Part shown: piece after piece, positions 18,572 through 28,003 of the stretch
How positions within the stretch are numbered: position 1 is the first letter of the stretch
Layout: each line of letters begins with the position of its first letter
Assembly: GCA_910587485.1 (NCBI GenBank)
Contig: CAJUKN010000011.1
Coordinates: 40,813-104,812, forward strand
Direction: 5' to 3'
Origin: an uncultured Lachnospira sp.
GTDB taxonomy: Bacteria > Bacillota > Clostridia > Lachnospirales > Lachnospiraceae
Length of the DNA stretch: 64,000 nucleotides
Translations under genes and position numbers: made by a program
Notes under the pieces: model-generated
The model's database searches: none
Told to the model about the DNA's origin: nothing
Seen by the model: the letters and a program-made list of their open reading frames with translations, nothing else

Positions 18572-20394
18572 CGCTCCTCTCTGCCGCCTCTAAAACCACC
18601 ATAACCGTAATGGTCACAACGCAGGCAGCGGCTACATTCATGTCTTGCTTCTTCCTCTGTCATGCCGATTTCCATAATATCAAAGTCATCATTGCGGTCA
18701 CTTGGGGTTCGCTCAACCATATTGATACGTCCCATAGCACCTCTTGCCTGATGGGTTGCTTTTGGTACTTCAGGCGGTTTTGGCAAAGTACTGTGAAAAC
18801 CAAGATATGTGTCAATATTTCCAGCAGCCGTTTTTCCAGCTTCAATTGCACGAATGGCGGTTGAAGGACCGCTTGCACAGTCGCCGCCAGCAAATACGCC
18901 TTCCATACCTTCAATTTTACAGAATTTATCTGACAAAATTTTTGCCCATTTTGTAGGAACACCCTCTTCCATAAAACCGTCAGAATCAATTGCTTGACCG
19001 ATAGCGCCGATAATAATATCGCAAGGAATACGCTCTTGCGGACGATTTGCATTGACAGGTTTTGGGCGACCATTAGCATATTCGCCTGGAATTTGCGGTT
19101 GAACAATCAGGGCGACAGCATATCCATTTTCATCCGTTTCTACACGAACAGGAGCCATTAAAGGAACAATATCGCAGCCTTCTGCAATAGCGCCTTCCAC
19201 TTCTTCCACCTGTGCAGTCATATCAACTTTTCGGCGGCGATATACACATTTTACGGTATTCGCGCCAAGTCGTTTGGCAGTTCTAGTAACGTCCATAGCT
19301 ACATTTCCGCCGCCTACTACGACAATATTTTTGCCGGAAAAATCAGGTACATTGCCATCTCCTATACCTCGAAGCAAGTCGACAGCAGATAAGATTCCTT
19401 TTGCCTCTTGACCATCAACACCAAGATTTTTATAGGAATGTGCGCCGATTGAAATATAAACGGCGTCAAATTTTTCTCGAAGCTCTGTCAGTGTAATCGT
19501 TTCTCCAATGCGTGTATTGGTATGTAATTCTACGCCTGTAGAAAGAATAACATTAATATCTTCATCTAAATATTTGTCTGGTAGACGATAGCGCGGAATA
19601 CCATAACGCAGCATACCACCTGTTTTTTCTCTCTGTTCATACACCGTTACACTATGTCCCATAAGACGTAAAAAATAAGCGGCAGTCAAACCACTAGGAC
19701 CAGCACCTATAATAGCCACTTTTTTATGCGTATCAGATGCACATTCTGGTGCAGGTACATGACCAGCACAGTCAACAGCGACACGCTTAATTCCACGAAT
19801 GTTGATTGCATCATCTAAAATACTGCGGCGACAACGCTCCTCACAAGGATGTTCGCATACAAGCGCACACGAACTTGGAAAAGGATTGTCCTTGCGAATC
19901 AGACGAACGGCATCTTCAAAACGTCCTTCTTTTACTAATGCAATATAACCCGGAATATCTACATGGGCAGGACAGGCACGACGACATGGAACAGGCTGAA
20001 ATTCTGCTGTACAGTGATGTTCTTTAATATGTGTTAAAAAGTCATCTTTTGCGCCTTCAAGACAAGCAAGTACACTTCTTCCAGCTTCTGCACCAATAGC
20101 GCAATCCGAAGAATCCATAACGGTTTTGGCTGTTCGTTCCAGTATCACTAAATCGTCCATTGATGCAAAATCATCTAAAATTTTTTCCATCAACTTGGTC
20201 ATTTGGTCTAATCCAATACGACAGGGTACACATTTTCCGCAGCTTTGTGAAAGACATACTTTTACTAATGCGGCTGTCTGCTCTACAGGACAATTTCCTT
20301 CAGGTGCTGCCGCATTACGGTGAGCAAGGTCTTCATAGAGCATATCCATTGTTTTTTGGATGCCATCTGGACAAGTAATTTGTAATCTATTCAA
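18556..20394 (-). CDS. NuoF-tail / GltD-like NAD(P)H oxidoreductase subunit
   Basis: 612 aa. Residues about 30-100 resemble the C-terminal iron-sulfur part of NuoF/HndC (SCGKCVPCRIG...). Then comes the GltD-type N-terminal cluster (CRRACPAHVDIPGYI, CEHPCEERC), an FAD Rossmann motif (IIGAGPSGLTAAYFL), an NAD(P) Rossmann motif (VVGGGNVAMDVTRTAKRLGA), a FAGGDCASGPSTAI segment and a final cysteine motif (HECSRCLRCD). It should pass electrons between NAD(P)H and the hydrogenase, with which it overlaps. The start is TTG 20394: GGAGG lies 8 bases upstream, whereas the TTG at 20409 would overlap that site. The full NuoF flavin domain is missing, so the FMN-bifurcating site of classical HydB is absent here. 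Confidence 0.88.
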   Translation of the reverse strand: MNRLQITCPDGIQKTMDMLYEDLAHRNAAAPEGNCPVEQTAALVKVCLSQSCGKCVPCRIGLDQMTKLMEKILDDFASMDDLVILERTAKTVMDSSDCAIGAEAGRSVLACLEGAKDDFLTHIKEHHCTAEFQPVPCRRACPAHVDIPGYIALVKEGRFEDAVRLIRKDNPFPSSCALVCEHPCEERCRRSILDDAINIRGIKRVAVDCAGHVPAPECASDTHKKVAIIGAGPSGLTAAYFLRLMGHSVTVYEQREKTGGMLRYGIPRYRLPDKYLDEDINVILSTGVELHTNTRIGETITLTELREKFDAVYISIGAHSYKNLGVDGQEAKGILSAVDLLRGIGDGNVPDFSGKNIVVVGGGNVAMDVTRTAKRLGANTVKCVYRRRKVDMTAQVEEVEGAIAEGCDIVPLMAPVRVETDENGYAVALIVQPQIPGEYANGRPKPVNANRPQERIPCDIIIGAIGQAIDSDGFMEEGVPTKWAKILSDKFCKIEGMEGVFAGGDCASGPSTAIRAIEAGKTAAGNIDTYLGFHSTLPKPPEVPKATHQARGAMGRINMVERTPSDRNDDFDIMEIGMTEEEARHECSRCLRCDHYGYGGFRGGREERWTKW

Positions 20395-20859
20395 ACAATA
20401 CGCCTCCAATCTTATTATATTTTTTTATAATAGGTCAGCTATATAAGCTGAATTATTATTATCAGAATGTAAACTTTTATACTGAAATTCTATTGTGATT
20501 ATATGCTATTAAATGAATATTAAGGGGTGCCAAAAGTTTGCGAAGTAAATTTCTATACCACAGCTATGGTGAGGATATATGTTATAAAATTGATATTATA
20601 GGCTGCCAAAAGTTTGCTTTGCAAACTTCTATATCACAGCTCTGTTGTGGTTATTATATCATAAATTTTATGAAATGTAGATACTGTTTTTATACCAAAT
20701 AATAGATTTAAAAATAAAATCTTTTTAAATAATGGAATAGTGTAATATTTTATTATAAAATAACATTAGTGAAAAGATATTGCAGTTTTCTTTACTGTTA
20801 GTTTAATAAGATTAAATAATTGCTTAATAAAATAGAAAATTATAAAGGAGGGAATTTCT
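20395..20859. other. Intergenic region with tandem structured repeat
   Basis: No gene seen. It includes two tandem repeat units (20525-20676) and AT-rich sequence that must hold the divergent promoters of the hydrogenase pair and the small membrane protein at 20860. Confidence 0.6.
20525..20676. repeat. Two tandem 76-bp repeats
   Basis: Unit 1 (20525-20600) and unit 2 (20601-20676) share TGCCAAAAGTTTGC, ACTTCTATA-like and CACAGCT..TG segments. Each can fold into two small hairpins; unit 2 has the near-perfect palindrome AAGTTTGCTTTGCAAACTT. Confidence 0.65.
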
Positions 20860-21174
20860 ATGATGGGCTTTAGTATAATGCTGTGGTTTTGTTCCGTAAT
20901 AATGATAATTTTAAGTATTTCTTTGTTAAGAGGAAATTATGATAGTATGCACGGAAAAGTATTTGACAATACAACGGATAAAACGAGGTATGCAAAAGCT
21001 TTAGGAAAGCCTATTTTAGTATTAGGGATAGGTATTGCTGTTGCTGGTGCAGCAGGAACGGTAATACAAGGATTTTATTCAATTGTTATTTCAATTATTG
21101 TTTTATTGCTGTTTGTTATTATAGTTGGAATATGGTTTGTTAAGATTCAAAAACAATTTAACCTCACCAAGTAG
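20860..21174 (+). CDS. Small three-span membrane protein, DUF3784-like
   Basis: 104 aa. Hydrophobic segments at about residues 5-24, 48-68 and 72-92 with a polar loop (GNYDSMHGKVFDN...KTRYAKALGKP) between the first two; this size and layout resemble the DUF3784 family, whose function is unknown. ATG follows AAAGGAGGG with a good spacer. The stop codon lies inside a dispersed repeat (R1), and a terminator follows, so it is probably transcribed alone. Confidence 0.7.
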   Translation: MMGFSIMLWFCSVIMIILSISLLRGNYDSMHGKVFDNTTDKTRYAKALGKPILVLGIGIAVAGAAGTVIQGFYSIVISIIVLLLFVIIVGIWFVKIQKQFNLTK

Positions 21175-21205
21175 TGAAACAGATTGTAAATATCTGTTCG
21201 ATTAA
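21161..21205. repeat. Dispersed repeat R1, copy 2
   Basis: CCTCACCAAGTAGTGAAACAG followed by ATTGTAAATATCTGTTCGATT. The TAG stop codon of the small membrane protein falls inside the repeat. Confidence 0.55.
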
Positions 21206-21209
21206 ATAG

Positions 21210-21264
21210 CACACCAAAGGACAGCAATAAGCTATGGCTTTATGCTGTCCTTTGATGTGTCTAT
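21210..21264 (+). terminator. Strong hairpin terminator
   Basis: CACACCAAAGGACAGCA pairs with TGCTGTCCTTTGATGTG (one mismatch) around an AAGC...GCTT inner stem, followed by a short T-rich tract. It separates the small membrane protein from the convergent MATE gene and may serve both strands. Confidence 0.8.
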
Positions 21265-21308
21265 TTTAGGTTAAAGGTTTACTGGCAATTTTTAAATAAT
21301 TTGTTTTT

Positions 21309-22679
21309 TTATGTGATTTTTATAGTTCGTTTTTTCCAAATTCCTGTCCAATATAGTAAATACAAGCATAAGGCAGACAGGGCGTTGCTGACGACAACCG
21401 AATACCATACACTTTCGACACCCATATGTAATATGCTTGAACAAAACCATAGTGTGAGGAATCGAAATCCCCATATTCGGATAGCATCAATTAACATGGT
21501 AATCATGGTGTGTCCACAGCCTTGAAACAGACCTTGTGAGACATTGTAAAACGCATTTGTCCAGCAGCACATAGCCATAAGTGATAAAAATTGTGTTGCA
21601 AGAGGTATAACATTTTCGTCTGTTGAAAAAAATCGCACAATAGGTTCTGCAATAAACCGCATAGATAAAATGGTTCCAAATATAAATAAAAAGGTTGCGC
21701 CGATTCTTAATGCAATATGAAATGTTTTATCGGCACGCTGAATATTATTAGCGCCAATATTTTGCCCGACAATAGTAGAAATAGCAGAACCAATACCATT
21801 TGCAGGAAGTGTTATAATACTGTTTATTTTATTGCCGATACCATATGCAGTCGTCGCTGTCATGCCATAGTTATTTACATTTTTTGTCATAAGCAAGAAT
21901 CCAAACTGCATAGTACTGCCTCCTATTGCAGTAGGAAGACCAATTTTTACAATTGAAATCATTTTATTTTTGTCAAATTGAAATCCTTTAAAATTAATAT
22001 GAATCAGTTTTTTCTTATTACACAGTGAAAGAATAGCAATAACTGCGCTTGGAATTTTTGCCAAAAGTGTGGCAAGTGCTGCACCAGCAATGCCCCAATC
22101 AAATGTTATAAGAAATAGTGGGTCAAGAATAAGGTTTATGCTTACACCAAGCAAATTAAGAAGCATAGGCTTAAATGTATCGCCCTGTGATTGATGAACG
22201 GCTGTAAACATATTAATCATAAAAAGAAATGGTAAATCAAGCACGACAATTCGTATATAGGAAAGTCCATATTTATAAATATTGCCTTCTGCACCAAGCC
22301 AGCTAACAATACCAGGACTTGCTAACCAACATAAGGCAGCACAGATAAATGCAAATATAATGGAACATAAACAAATGTGATTTGCCATAGATTTAGCCTG
22401 TTTATCTTGACGTGCTCCAAGATATTGCGATATTAAAATAGAGCCAGCGGTAGTAATACCCATACCAAAATTAATTAATATGTTTTGCACAGGAGATACC
22501 AAGGTGATTGCTGCTTGTGATTCTGTGCCAATCTTTCCAAGCCAATATGTGTCTGTAAGATTATACATGGATTGAATAAAACTGTTAAGCATCACAGGGA
22601 CCGCTAAAATAAGAATAGCTTTGATAAGATTTCCTTCAAGAAGAAGGGTACGTTTATCTTCACTTATTGGTTTTGCCAT
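21309..22679 (-). CDS. MATE-family multidrug/metabolite exporter
   Basis: 456 aa with 12 hydrophobic segments, the family length. N-terminal LLEGNLIKAILILAVPVML and the SMYNLTDTYWLGKIG segment are typical of MATE proteins (NorM/DinF superfamily), which export cationic drugs or metabolites using Na+ or H+ gradients. Start ATG 22679 (MAKPISEDK) follows AGAAAGGAG; a longer upstream frame lacks a ribosome site. It is divergent from an AraC-family regulator 250 bases away, its likely controller. Substrate unknown. Confidence 0.92.
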   Translation of the reverse strand: MAKPISEDKRTLLLEGNLIKAILILAVPVMLNSFIQSMYNLTDTYWLGKIGTESQAAITLVSPVQNILINFGMGITTAGSILISQYLGARQDKQAKSMANHICLCSIIFAFICAALCWLASPGIVSWLGAEGNIYKYGLSYIRIVVLDLPFLFMINMFTAVHQSQGDTFKPMLLNLLGVSINLILDPLFLITFDWGIAGAALATLLAKIPSAVIAILSLCNKKKLIHINFKGFQFDKNKMISIVKIGLPTAIGGSTMQFGFLLMTKNVNNYGMTATTAYGIGNKINSIITLPANGIGSAISTIVGQNIGANNIQRADKTFHIALRIGATFLFIFGTILSMRFIAEPIVRFFSTDENVIPLATQFLSLMAMCCWTNAFYNVSQGLFQGCGHTMITMLIDAIRIWGFRFLTLWFCSSILHMGVESVWYSVVVSNALSALCLYLLYWTGIWKKRTIKIT

Positions 22680-22928
22680 TTTATAAGAACACTCCTTTCT
22701 CGATGTGTAAGTAATTGCAAAATAAATTATTTTGTATAACAAGTGGAAAAATTTGAAATTTTCAATTAGTTATATGTCACTTGACAAATCTTTATAATTC
22801 TATTATTGTAAATAATAGCATAAAAAACAGTAAATTCCATAAGAATATCATTAAAAATAAATAAAAGTACAGAAAAAAAGCTGTTTGTAATAAAATTTTA
22901 GATAGTTTTTAGATATGGAGGATTAATT

Positions 22929-23759
22929 ATGATAATGGACATGCCATCTGATTTTAAAATAAGTAAAGTAAAAAGAGATTTTACACAAGGAGTTCAACCA
23001 CAGCACAGTCATCCATATTATGAAGTTTTTTATCTTATTAATGGGGATTGTACATTTTTTATTGAACACAATATATATAAGCTCAATAGAGGAGATTTGG
23101 TTATTGTGCCTAAAGGAGCCATTCATAAAAGCACTTTTCCTGTTTGTGGGGCAAGTGAACGTTTTGTAGTATGTTTTAAAGACAGTAACCTTTTATGGCT
23201 TGATGAATTATTAGGAAAAGAGATTAGAAAAGAGACATTTAAGGCAGGGGTAATATCTATTCCAGATAAACGGCGTGAATATGTAGAGGCGCTTATGAAA
23301 AAAATGCTTTTTGAAAGTGAAGGGCAAGATATATTGTCACCAGCATTTATTAAAACAGGTCTTTTAGAGCTTATTTTATTTATGATAAGATGTCAGCGAT
23401 TTGAGCGAAATGTAATGAAAGAAATTGATGTAGATAATCGGCTTATGCAAGAGATTGCAACATATATATATGAAAATTATGAAAAAAAATTAAGTTTGGA
23501 TGACTTGTCAGAGCGATTTCATATCAGCAAGTCCTATCTTTCAAAAAAATTTAAAGCGATTACAGGTTCAGGCATTAAAGAATATATTATTAATGTTCGG
23601 ATTAAAAATGCTTGCACTTTGTTATTGGAAACCAACAAATCTATTACAGATATTGCATTTGAATGTGGCTTTAATGATAGTAATTATTTTGGTGATGCCT
23701 TTAAGCATATCAAGGGAATGTCACCTAATAAATATAGAAGAAACAAGGAAACAATGTAA
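22929..23759 (+). CDS. AraC-family transcriptional regulator with cupin sensor
   Basis: 276 aa. N-terminal cupin (QHSHPYYEVFYLINGDCTFF ... GDLVIVPKGAIHKS) for ligand sensing; C-terminal double helix-turn-helix (LSLDDLSERFHISKSYLSKKFK, then ITDIAFECGFNDSNYFGDAFK with the NKYRR end) is the AraC/XylS signature. ATG follows GGAGGA. Divergent from the MATE exporter, so it probably controls that exporter and itself. Ligand unknown. Confidence 0.92.
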   Translation: MIMDMPSDFKISKVKRDFTQGVQPQHSHPYYEVFYLINGDCTFFIEHNIYKLNRGDLVIVPKGAIHKSTFPVCGASERFVVCFKDSNLLWLDELLGKEIRKETFKAGVISIPDKRREYVEALMKKMLFESEGQDILSPAFIKTGLLELILFMIRCQRFERNVMKEIDVDNRLMQEIATYIYENYEKKLSLDDLSERFHISKSYLSKKFKAITGSGIKEYIINVRIKNACTLLLETNKSITDIAFECGFNDSNYFGDAFKHIKGMSPNKYRRNKETM

Positions 23760-23846
23760 ATGTACTTGCATTTGTACAATATGTTATTATATAATGTTGT
23801 ATGTTTATAAGTACAATTTTTTTTGTTTATTAAGTGGAGAGACTGC

Positions 23847-24710
23847 ATGGATAGTATTCGACTAAAGGCAAGGGCTAAGATTAATCTTAGTCTTGATGTA
23901 TTAGGGAAAAGAGAAGATGGTTACCATGATGTGCGTATGGTAATGCAGACAATTGGTATTTATGACCGATTGATAATTACAAAGATTCCAGAAGATGAGA
24001 TAAGGATTCAATCAAATTTATTTTATCTTCCAATTAATGAAAATAACCTTATTTATAAAGCTGCAAAGCTTCTTAAAGATGAATTTGGATTTTCAGGCGG
24101 TGTTGATGTAAATCTGAATAAATTTATACCAGTGGCAGCAGGAATGGCGGGAGGAAGTACCGATGCCGCATCAACTTTATTTGGCATCAATAAAATCTAT
24201 GAACTTGGATTATCACAAAATAAATTAATGGAATTAGGCGTTCAAATTGGAGCGGATGTTCCATATTGTATTATGCGTGGAACAGCGCTAGCTGAAGGAA
24301 TTGGAGAAAAGCTTTCCAGACTGAAGCCTGTTCCGCATATGTGGATTGTTGTAGCGAAACCGCCAATCAATATATCTACAAAACTTGTCTATGAACAGCT
24401 TGATATAAAGAATATTAGCAATCATCCCGATATAAATAAGATGATACAGGCTATTAATAAAGAGAGTGTAGAAGAGATAGCTGCCAATATGGGCAATGTT
24501 CTTGAATATGTGACGATTCCTTTATATCCTATAATTGATAGTATTAAGAAAGATATGTTATCACATGGAGCGATTAATGCGATGATGAGCGGCAGTGGTC
24601 CTACGGTATTTGGTATCTTTCCAGACGAACGGACAGCTCTTAATTGTCAGGCTTATCTTAAATTTAAAAAAGAGGCAAAACAAGTCTATATTACAGAAAC
24701 ATTTAATTAA
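23847..24710 (+). CDS. ispE: 4-diphosphocytidyl-2-C-methyl-D-erythritol kinase
   Basis: 287 aa GHMP kinase. Starts RLKARAKINLSLDVLGKREDGYHDV, the IspE hallmark; ATP loop VAAGMAGGSTDAA near residue 95; third motif MMSGSGPTVFGIF near the end. It phosphorylates CDP-ME in the MEP isoprenoid pathway, so this organism makes isoprenoids (including undecaprenyl-P) by the non-mevalonate route. ATG 23847 follows TGGAGAG. The order ispE-gntR-spoIIR is, from memory, frequent in Lachnospiraceae. Confidence 0.95.
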   Translation: MDSIRLKARAKINLSLDVLGKREDGYHDVRMVMQTIGIYDRLIITKIPEDEIRIQSNLFYLPINENNLIYKAAKLLKDEFGFSGGVDVNLNKFIPVAAGMAGGSTDAASTLFGINKIYELGLSQNKLMELGVQIGADVPYCIMRGTALAEGIGEKLSRLKPVPHMWIVVAKPPINISTKLVYEQLDIKNISNHPDINKMIQAINKESVEEIAANMGNVLEYVTIPLYPIIDSIKKDMLSHGAINAMMSGSGPTVFGIFPDERTALNCQAYLKFKKEAKQVYITETFN

Positions 24711-24739
24711 CAGGGCTAAGAATGGAGGATTTTACAGAT

Positions 24740-25408
24740 ATGAAAGGTGATTTAAAGATGGACGTCAATGATTATTTACCACTTCGTGATGTAGTATTTA
24801 ATACATTGAGACAGGCAATTCTTAGAGGAGAGATGGAACCAGGTGAGAGGCTTATGGAAATTCAGCTTGCACAAAAGCTTGGCGTAAGCAGGACACCAAT
24901 TCGAGAAGCTATTAGAAAGCTTGAATTGGAAGGGCTTGTAATTATGATTCCAAGAAAAGGGGCAGAGGTAGCACATATAACAGAAAAAGATATGAGAGAT
25001 GTCTTAGAAGTGCGCTGTACTCTTGAAGAACTTGCGGTCTTGCTTGCTTGTAAAAATGTAAATGCAGAACATATAGCAGCGTTAAAAGCGGCTAATAAAG
25101 TATTTGAAATGGCTATTGTATCAAAAGATGTTGTTAATATTGTAGAGGCCGATGTGAAATTTCATGATGCCATTTATGCTATGACAAATAATGATAGATT
25201 AATACAGATTATTAATAATTTAAGAGAGCAGATGTATCGCTATAGACTTGAATATGTTAAAGATGCAAGAACACACTCTATTCTTATCAGTGAACATAAT
25301 GATATTATAAAAAATATCAGTGAAAAAGATATATTAGCGGCACAAGATGTTATGAGACATCATATTCGCAATCAGGAAAAAGGCATAACACGTCTTCTTA
25401 AAAATTAA
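24740..25408 (+). CDS. GntR-family regulator, FadR/FCD subfamily
   Basis: 222 aa. Winged helix at the N-terminus (LRDVVFNTLRQAILRGEMEPGERLMEIQLAQKLGVSRTPIREAIRKLE), then an all-helical FCD ligand domain with conserved Asp and His residues (EADVKFHDAIY; SEHNDIIK; MRHHIRNQ) that usually bind a metal and a carboxylate effector. Start: ATG 24740 (after GGAGG, 11-base spacer) or 24758 (after AAAGGTGA). It lies 30 bases after ispE. Target and effector unknown. Confidence 0.9.
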   Translation: MKGDLKMDVNDYLPLRDVVFNTLRQAILRGEMEPGERLMEIQLAQKLGVSRTPIREAIRKLELEGLVIMIPRKGAEVAHITEKDMRDVLEVRCTLEELAVLLACKNVNAEHIAALKAANKVFEMAIVSKDVVNIVEADVKFHDAIYAMTNNDRLIQIINNLREQMYRYRLEYVKDARTHSILISEHNDIIKNISEKDILAAQDVMRHHIRNQEKGITRLLKN

Positions 25409-25548
25409 AAGTTAATAAAAATTAAAAAATAATTTTATAAGGAAAAATTTGGGGATTTTTGTATAGTCTATGTTTTTACGGAAATAATCCATTTAGATAT
25501 AAAATTGAAAAAAATTTTTTCAATTTATAGGAAATGGAGGATTTATTT

Positions 25549-26184
25549 ATGAAACGTAATAAACATAGACTATTATTTTTTATGTTATTTATTGTATTTT
25601 TAAGCATTATTGTTGTGATTATTGGAAGCAGAAAAAATGTTGTTCATGCAGAAGCTCAAAAAGATATTGCAAAAAATATTATAAGATTTCATGTAAGAGC
25701 AAATAGCGACAGTGAATATGACCAACAATTAAAGCTTAAAGTAAAAGATGCAGTAGTTGATTTTATGCAGCCATTGCTTGCAAATTCGTCAAATATTGAT
25801 GAGTCCAGACAAATTATTCAAGAAAATTTGGATTCTATTATTGAAAAGGCACAAGAAGCATTGCAGCAGGAAGGTGCAGATAATGAAGTTACAGCCTATT
25901 TTGAGAACAGTTATTTTCCAATGAAATCTTATGGAGATATTACATTTCCACCGGGAGAGTATGAGGCATTTCGTATTGATATTGGCAAGGCTTCTGGAAA
26001 AAATTGGTGGTGTGTATTGTATCCTCCTTTATGTTTTGTTGAGGCAACACATGGCGTTTTACCAGAGGAATCAAAAAATACATTAAAAAATGTTTTGACA
26101 GAAGAAGAGTATAATATGGTAAGCGCAAAACCAGTTAAATTTAGGTTTAAATATCTTACATTTTTAAATCAATTTTTGGAGTGA
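25549..26184 (+). CDS. spoIIR: Stage II sporulation protein R
   Basis: 211 aa. N-terminal signal/anchor (about residues 8-27), then the SpoIIR core: IRFHVRANSDSEYDQQLKLKVKDAV, FPMKSYGDITFPPGEYEAFRIDIG and NWWCVLYPPLCF. SpoIIR is secreted from the forespore and triggers SpoIIGA to process pro-sigma-E in the mother cell. Strong evidence that the organism sporulates. ATG 25549 follows GGAGG with an 8-base spacer; transcription is normally under sigma-F, and a separate promoter is likely in the 140-base gap upstream. Confidence 0.94.
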   Translation: MKRNKHRLLFFMLFIVFLSIIVVIIGSRKNVVHAEAQKDIAKNIIRFHVRANSDSEYDQQLKLKVKDAVVDFMQPLLANSSNIDESRQIIQENLDSIIEKAQEALQQEGADNEVTAYFENSYFPMKSYGDITFPPGEYEAFRIDIGKASGKNWWCVLYPPLCFVEATHGVLPEESKNTLKNVLTEEEYNMVSAKPVKFRFKYLTFLNQFLE

Positions 26185-26655
26185 AAATACAGAATATTTA
26201 TGAAAAAGTAGGAAGAAAGAATAAAGGTATTTATAAAAAGATAGTCGGGCATTTGATGAAGCATAAAATAATTATCTGTACAATATATGTAAATAATTAT
26301 AATAGTAATATTAATTAATTTTAAAGTAAAAATATAAATTATACAAAATAAGTTGTTTTTTTTTACATGATATATGATAAAATGAATTGGAAGTATAAGA
26401 AATAATAAGTAATTGTGAAATGAAAGAAATATTTAATATGGGTAATCCTTAAAGCTTTAAATAAAGTTAGGGAGTTTTGAAAAGCTAAGAAATAGTTTTT
26501 ATATTTTTAGAATTTTACAGAAGCTTAAATAAAGGATAGTTAGGAGGGGAAGAAAAATATTAAATAAAAGATGAACAAAATTATATAAATATTTAAAAGA
26601 ATAGAATTTTGTTTATACAATTATATGTGAGTAAGTAAGGAGGTACATAATTAAT
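26185..26655. other. Long AT-rich intergenic region
   Basis: 471 bases with no convincing gene. There is an isolated GGAGGGG (about 26543-26549) followed only by a five-codon ORF, possibly a dead start. The promoter of the secreted protein at 26656 must lie here. Confidence 0.5.
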
Positions 26656-27057
26656 ATGAAATTTAATGGGTTAAAAAAAATAATAACAGCATGTTTGATA
26701 ACAATATTGTTGATAGTGTGTGCGATGCCAACCTTTGCAGCAACAGACAAAACATATCTTGATGTTACAGTAACAGGAAGAACAGGTGATTATTCATATT
26801 TTCAAATCAAACGAAATAGTGATACAGATTATTATGTTTATCTTAATTATCCAAGTGGTAGAGACCGTGTTGTATTAAAAACTTATCTAATTAATTCTGA
26901 TTACGAAGAGAGAGGTAAATGTGATATATATGAAGGAACATCAAATACAGGTCAAAATACTGGTAAAGCTGGTTATTCATATAGATTGCATTGTTTAAGA
27001 CAATATTGGTATGATGGAAAAGCAACTATTACAGGAACATGGAAAGTAGATTGTTAA
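26656..27057 (+). CDS. Secreted Cys-containing protein linked to an ABC exporter locus
   Basis: 133 aa. Clear signal peptide (residues 1-30: KK, a hydrophobic core, then PTFA before ATDK). The mature part of about 103 residues is beta-rich with many Tyr, Thr and Gly and three Cys (GKCD, LHCL, VDC-end). I recognise no family. Start ATG 26656 follows AAGGAGGT. A terminator-like hairpin separates it from three membrane-protein genes and an ABC ATPase. This order, secreted product then leaky terminator then ABC membrane proteins, resembles bacteriocin loci, but a Sec signal peptide means export would not need the ABC unit, which could instead give self-protection. Confidence 0.6.
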   Translation: MKFNGLKKIITACLITILLIVCAMPTFAATDKTYLDVTVTGRTGDYSYFQIKRNSDTDYYVYLNYPSGRDRVVLKTYLINSDYEERGKCDIYEGTSNTGQNTGKAGYSYRLHCLRQYWYDGKATITGTWKVDC

Positions 27058-27061
27058 AGGA

Positions 27062-27132
27062 AAAAAGCTATTGCAAAATATATAAGACTAACTTATTAAG
27101 TATAGTATTCATTGTTTTGCGATAGCTTTTTA
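27062..27132 (+). terminator. Internal terminator/attenuator between secreted protein and ABC genes
   Basis: AAAAGCTATTGCAAAA pairs with TTTTGCGATAGCTTTT (one wobble) across a 37-base loop and is followed by TTTTTAT. It could limit transcription into the membrane-protein genes. Confidence 0.75.
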
Positions 27133-27148
27133 TTTATGGAGGAAAAAT

Positions 27149-28003
27149 GTGTCAATTATAAAATACAGATTATTTAATATAAACCGATGGATATTTATTG
27201 TTACAATTTTATTAGGATTATTTATATTTTTCTTTGTCAGCAGTGGTTTATTTGATGTTACAATAGGATTTAATAGCAGTGCGCTAGATATATCAGATAA
27301 TGCATCCAGTGTACAACAAAAACTAATTCGTCAGATTCTTACACTTGATAATTATACAGATGTGTTAGGATTTTCATCAACTGTTATTCCGATTATGATA
27401 TTTTTTAGTGTTACTTGTTTTTTTGATGAAATAAATGGTCTTTTTATATATAAATATAATCGTGTTTCAAACAGCAAAAAATTAATTATTCATACTCTTT
27501 TATTTTATTCTTTTTTAAATGCTGTAGTGGTATATATATTATATTTAATATATTTTTTGATTGGATATATATTTATAGGAAATAACATAGAAATTCCTAG
27601 AAATGCTTTTGATGGTATTTTTGGAGCTGGGTTTGGAAATCATGCAATATATTTTATTATGGAAGCAATTATACCATATTTTATTGGTACATTAATATAT
27701 ACGTTTTTTGCGTGTGCTGTGTCATTTTTTGTCAATCACAAATATCAATGTATTCTTATTCCAATAATTTATTATTGGGGAAGTTATATATTAATTGAAT
27801 TTATAAGAAGTTTTATGACACCACAGTTAGCTTCTATTTTTGTAAAATTTCAGCCTATGTTTATATATGGCTATCAGAGTTATATATATGAAAATCCTTC
27901 CATACTTACTGTGATTAATGTATTAGATTCATTGCTTTTGCCTCTTGTTATAGGAATCATTTTGCTTATTATAAAACTAAAGAAGGGAAGGGATTGGTGT
28001 TGA
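27149..28003 (+). CDS. ABC-2-like membrane protein, first subunit
   Basis: 284 aa with about six hydrophobic segments: one at the N-terminus (residues 13-33), a large extracellular loop with DNASSVQQKL, then clustered spans up to the C-terminus. No sequence family is recognised, but the topology fits permease subunits of ABC-2/lantibiotic-immunity type exporters. Start is GTG 27149 with GGAGG six bases before it; the overlapping ATG at 27147 stops after four codons. It overlaps the next gene by seven bases. Confidence 0.65.
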   Translation: MSIIKYRLFNINRWIFIVTILLGLFIFFFVSSGLFDVTIGFNSSALDISDNASSVQQKLIRQILTLDNYTDVLGFSSTVIPIMIFFSVTCFFDEINGLFIYKYNRVSNSKKLIIHTLLFYSFLNAVVVYILYLIYFLIGYIFIGNNIEIPRNAFDGIFGAGFGNHAIYFIMEAIIPYFIGTLIYTFFACAVSFFVNHKYQCILIPIIYYWGSYILIEFIRSFMTPQLASIFVKFQPMFIYGYQSYIYENPSILTVINVLDSLLLPLVIGIILLIIKLKKGRDWC

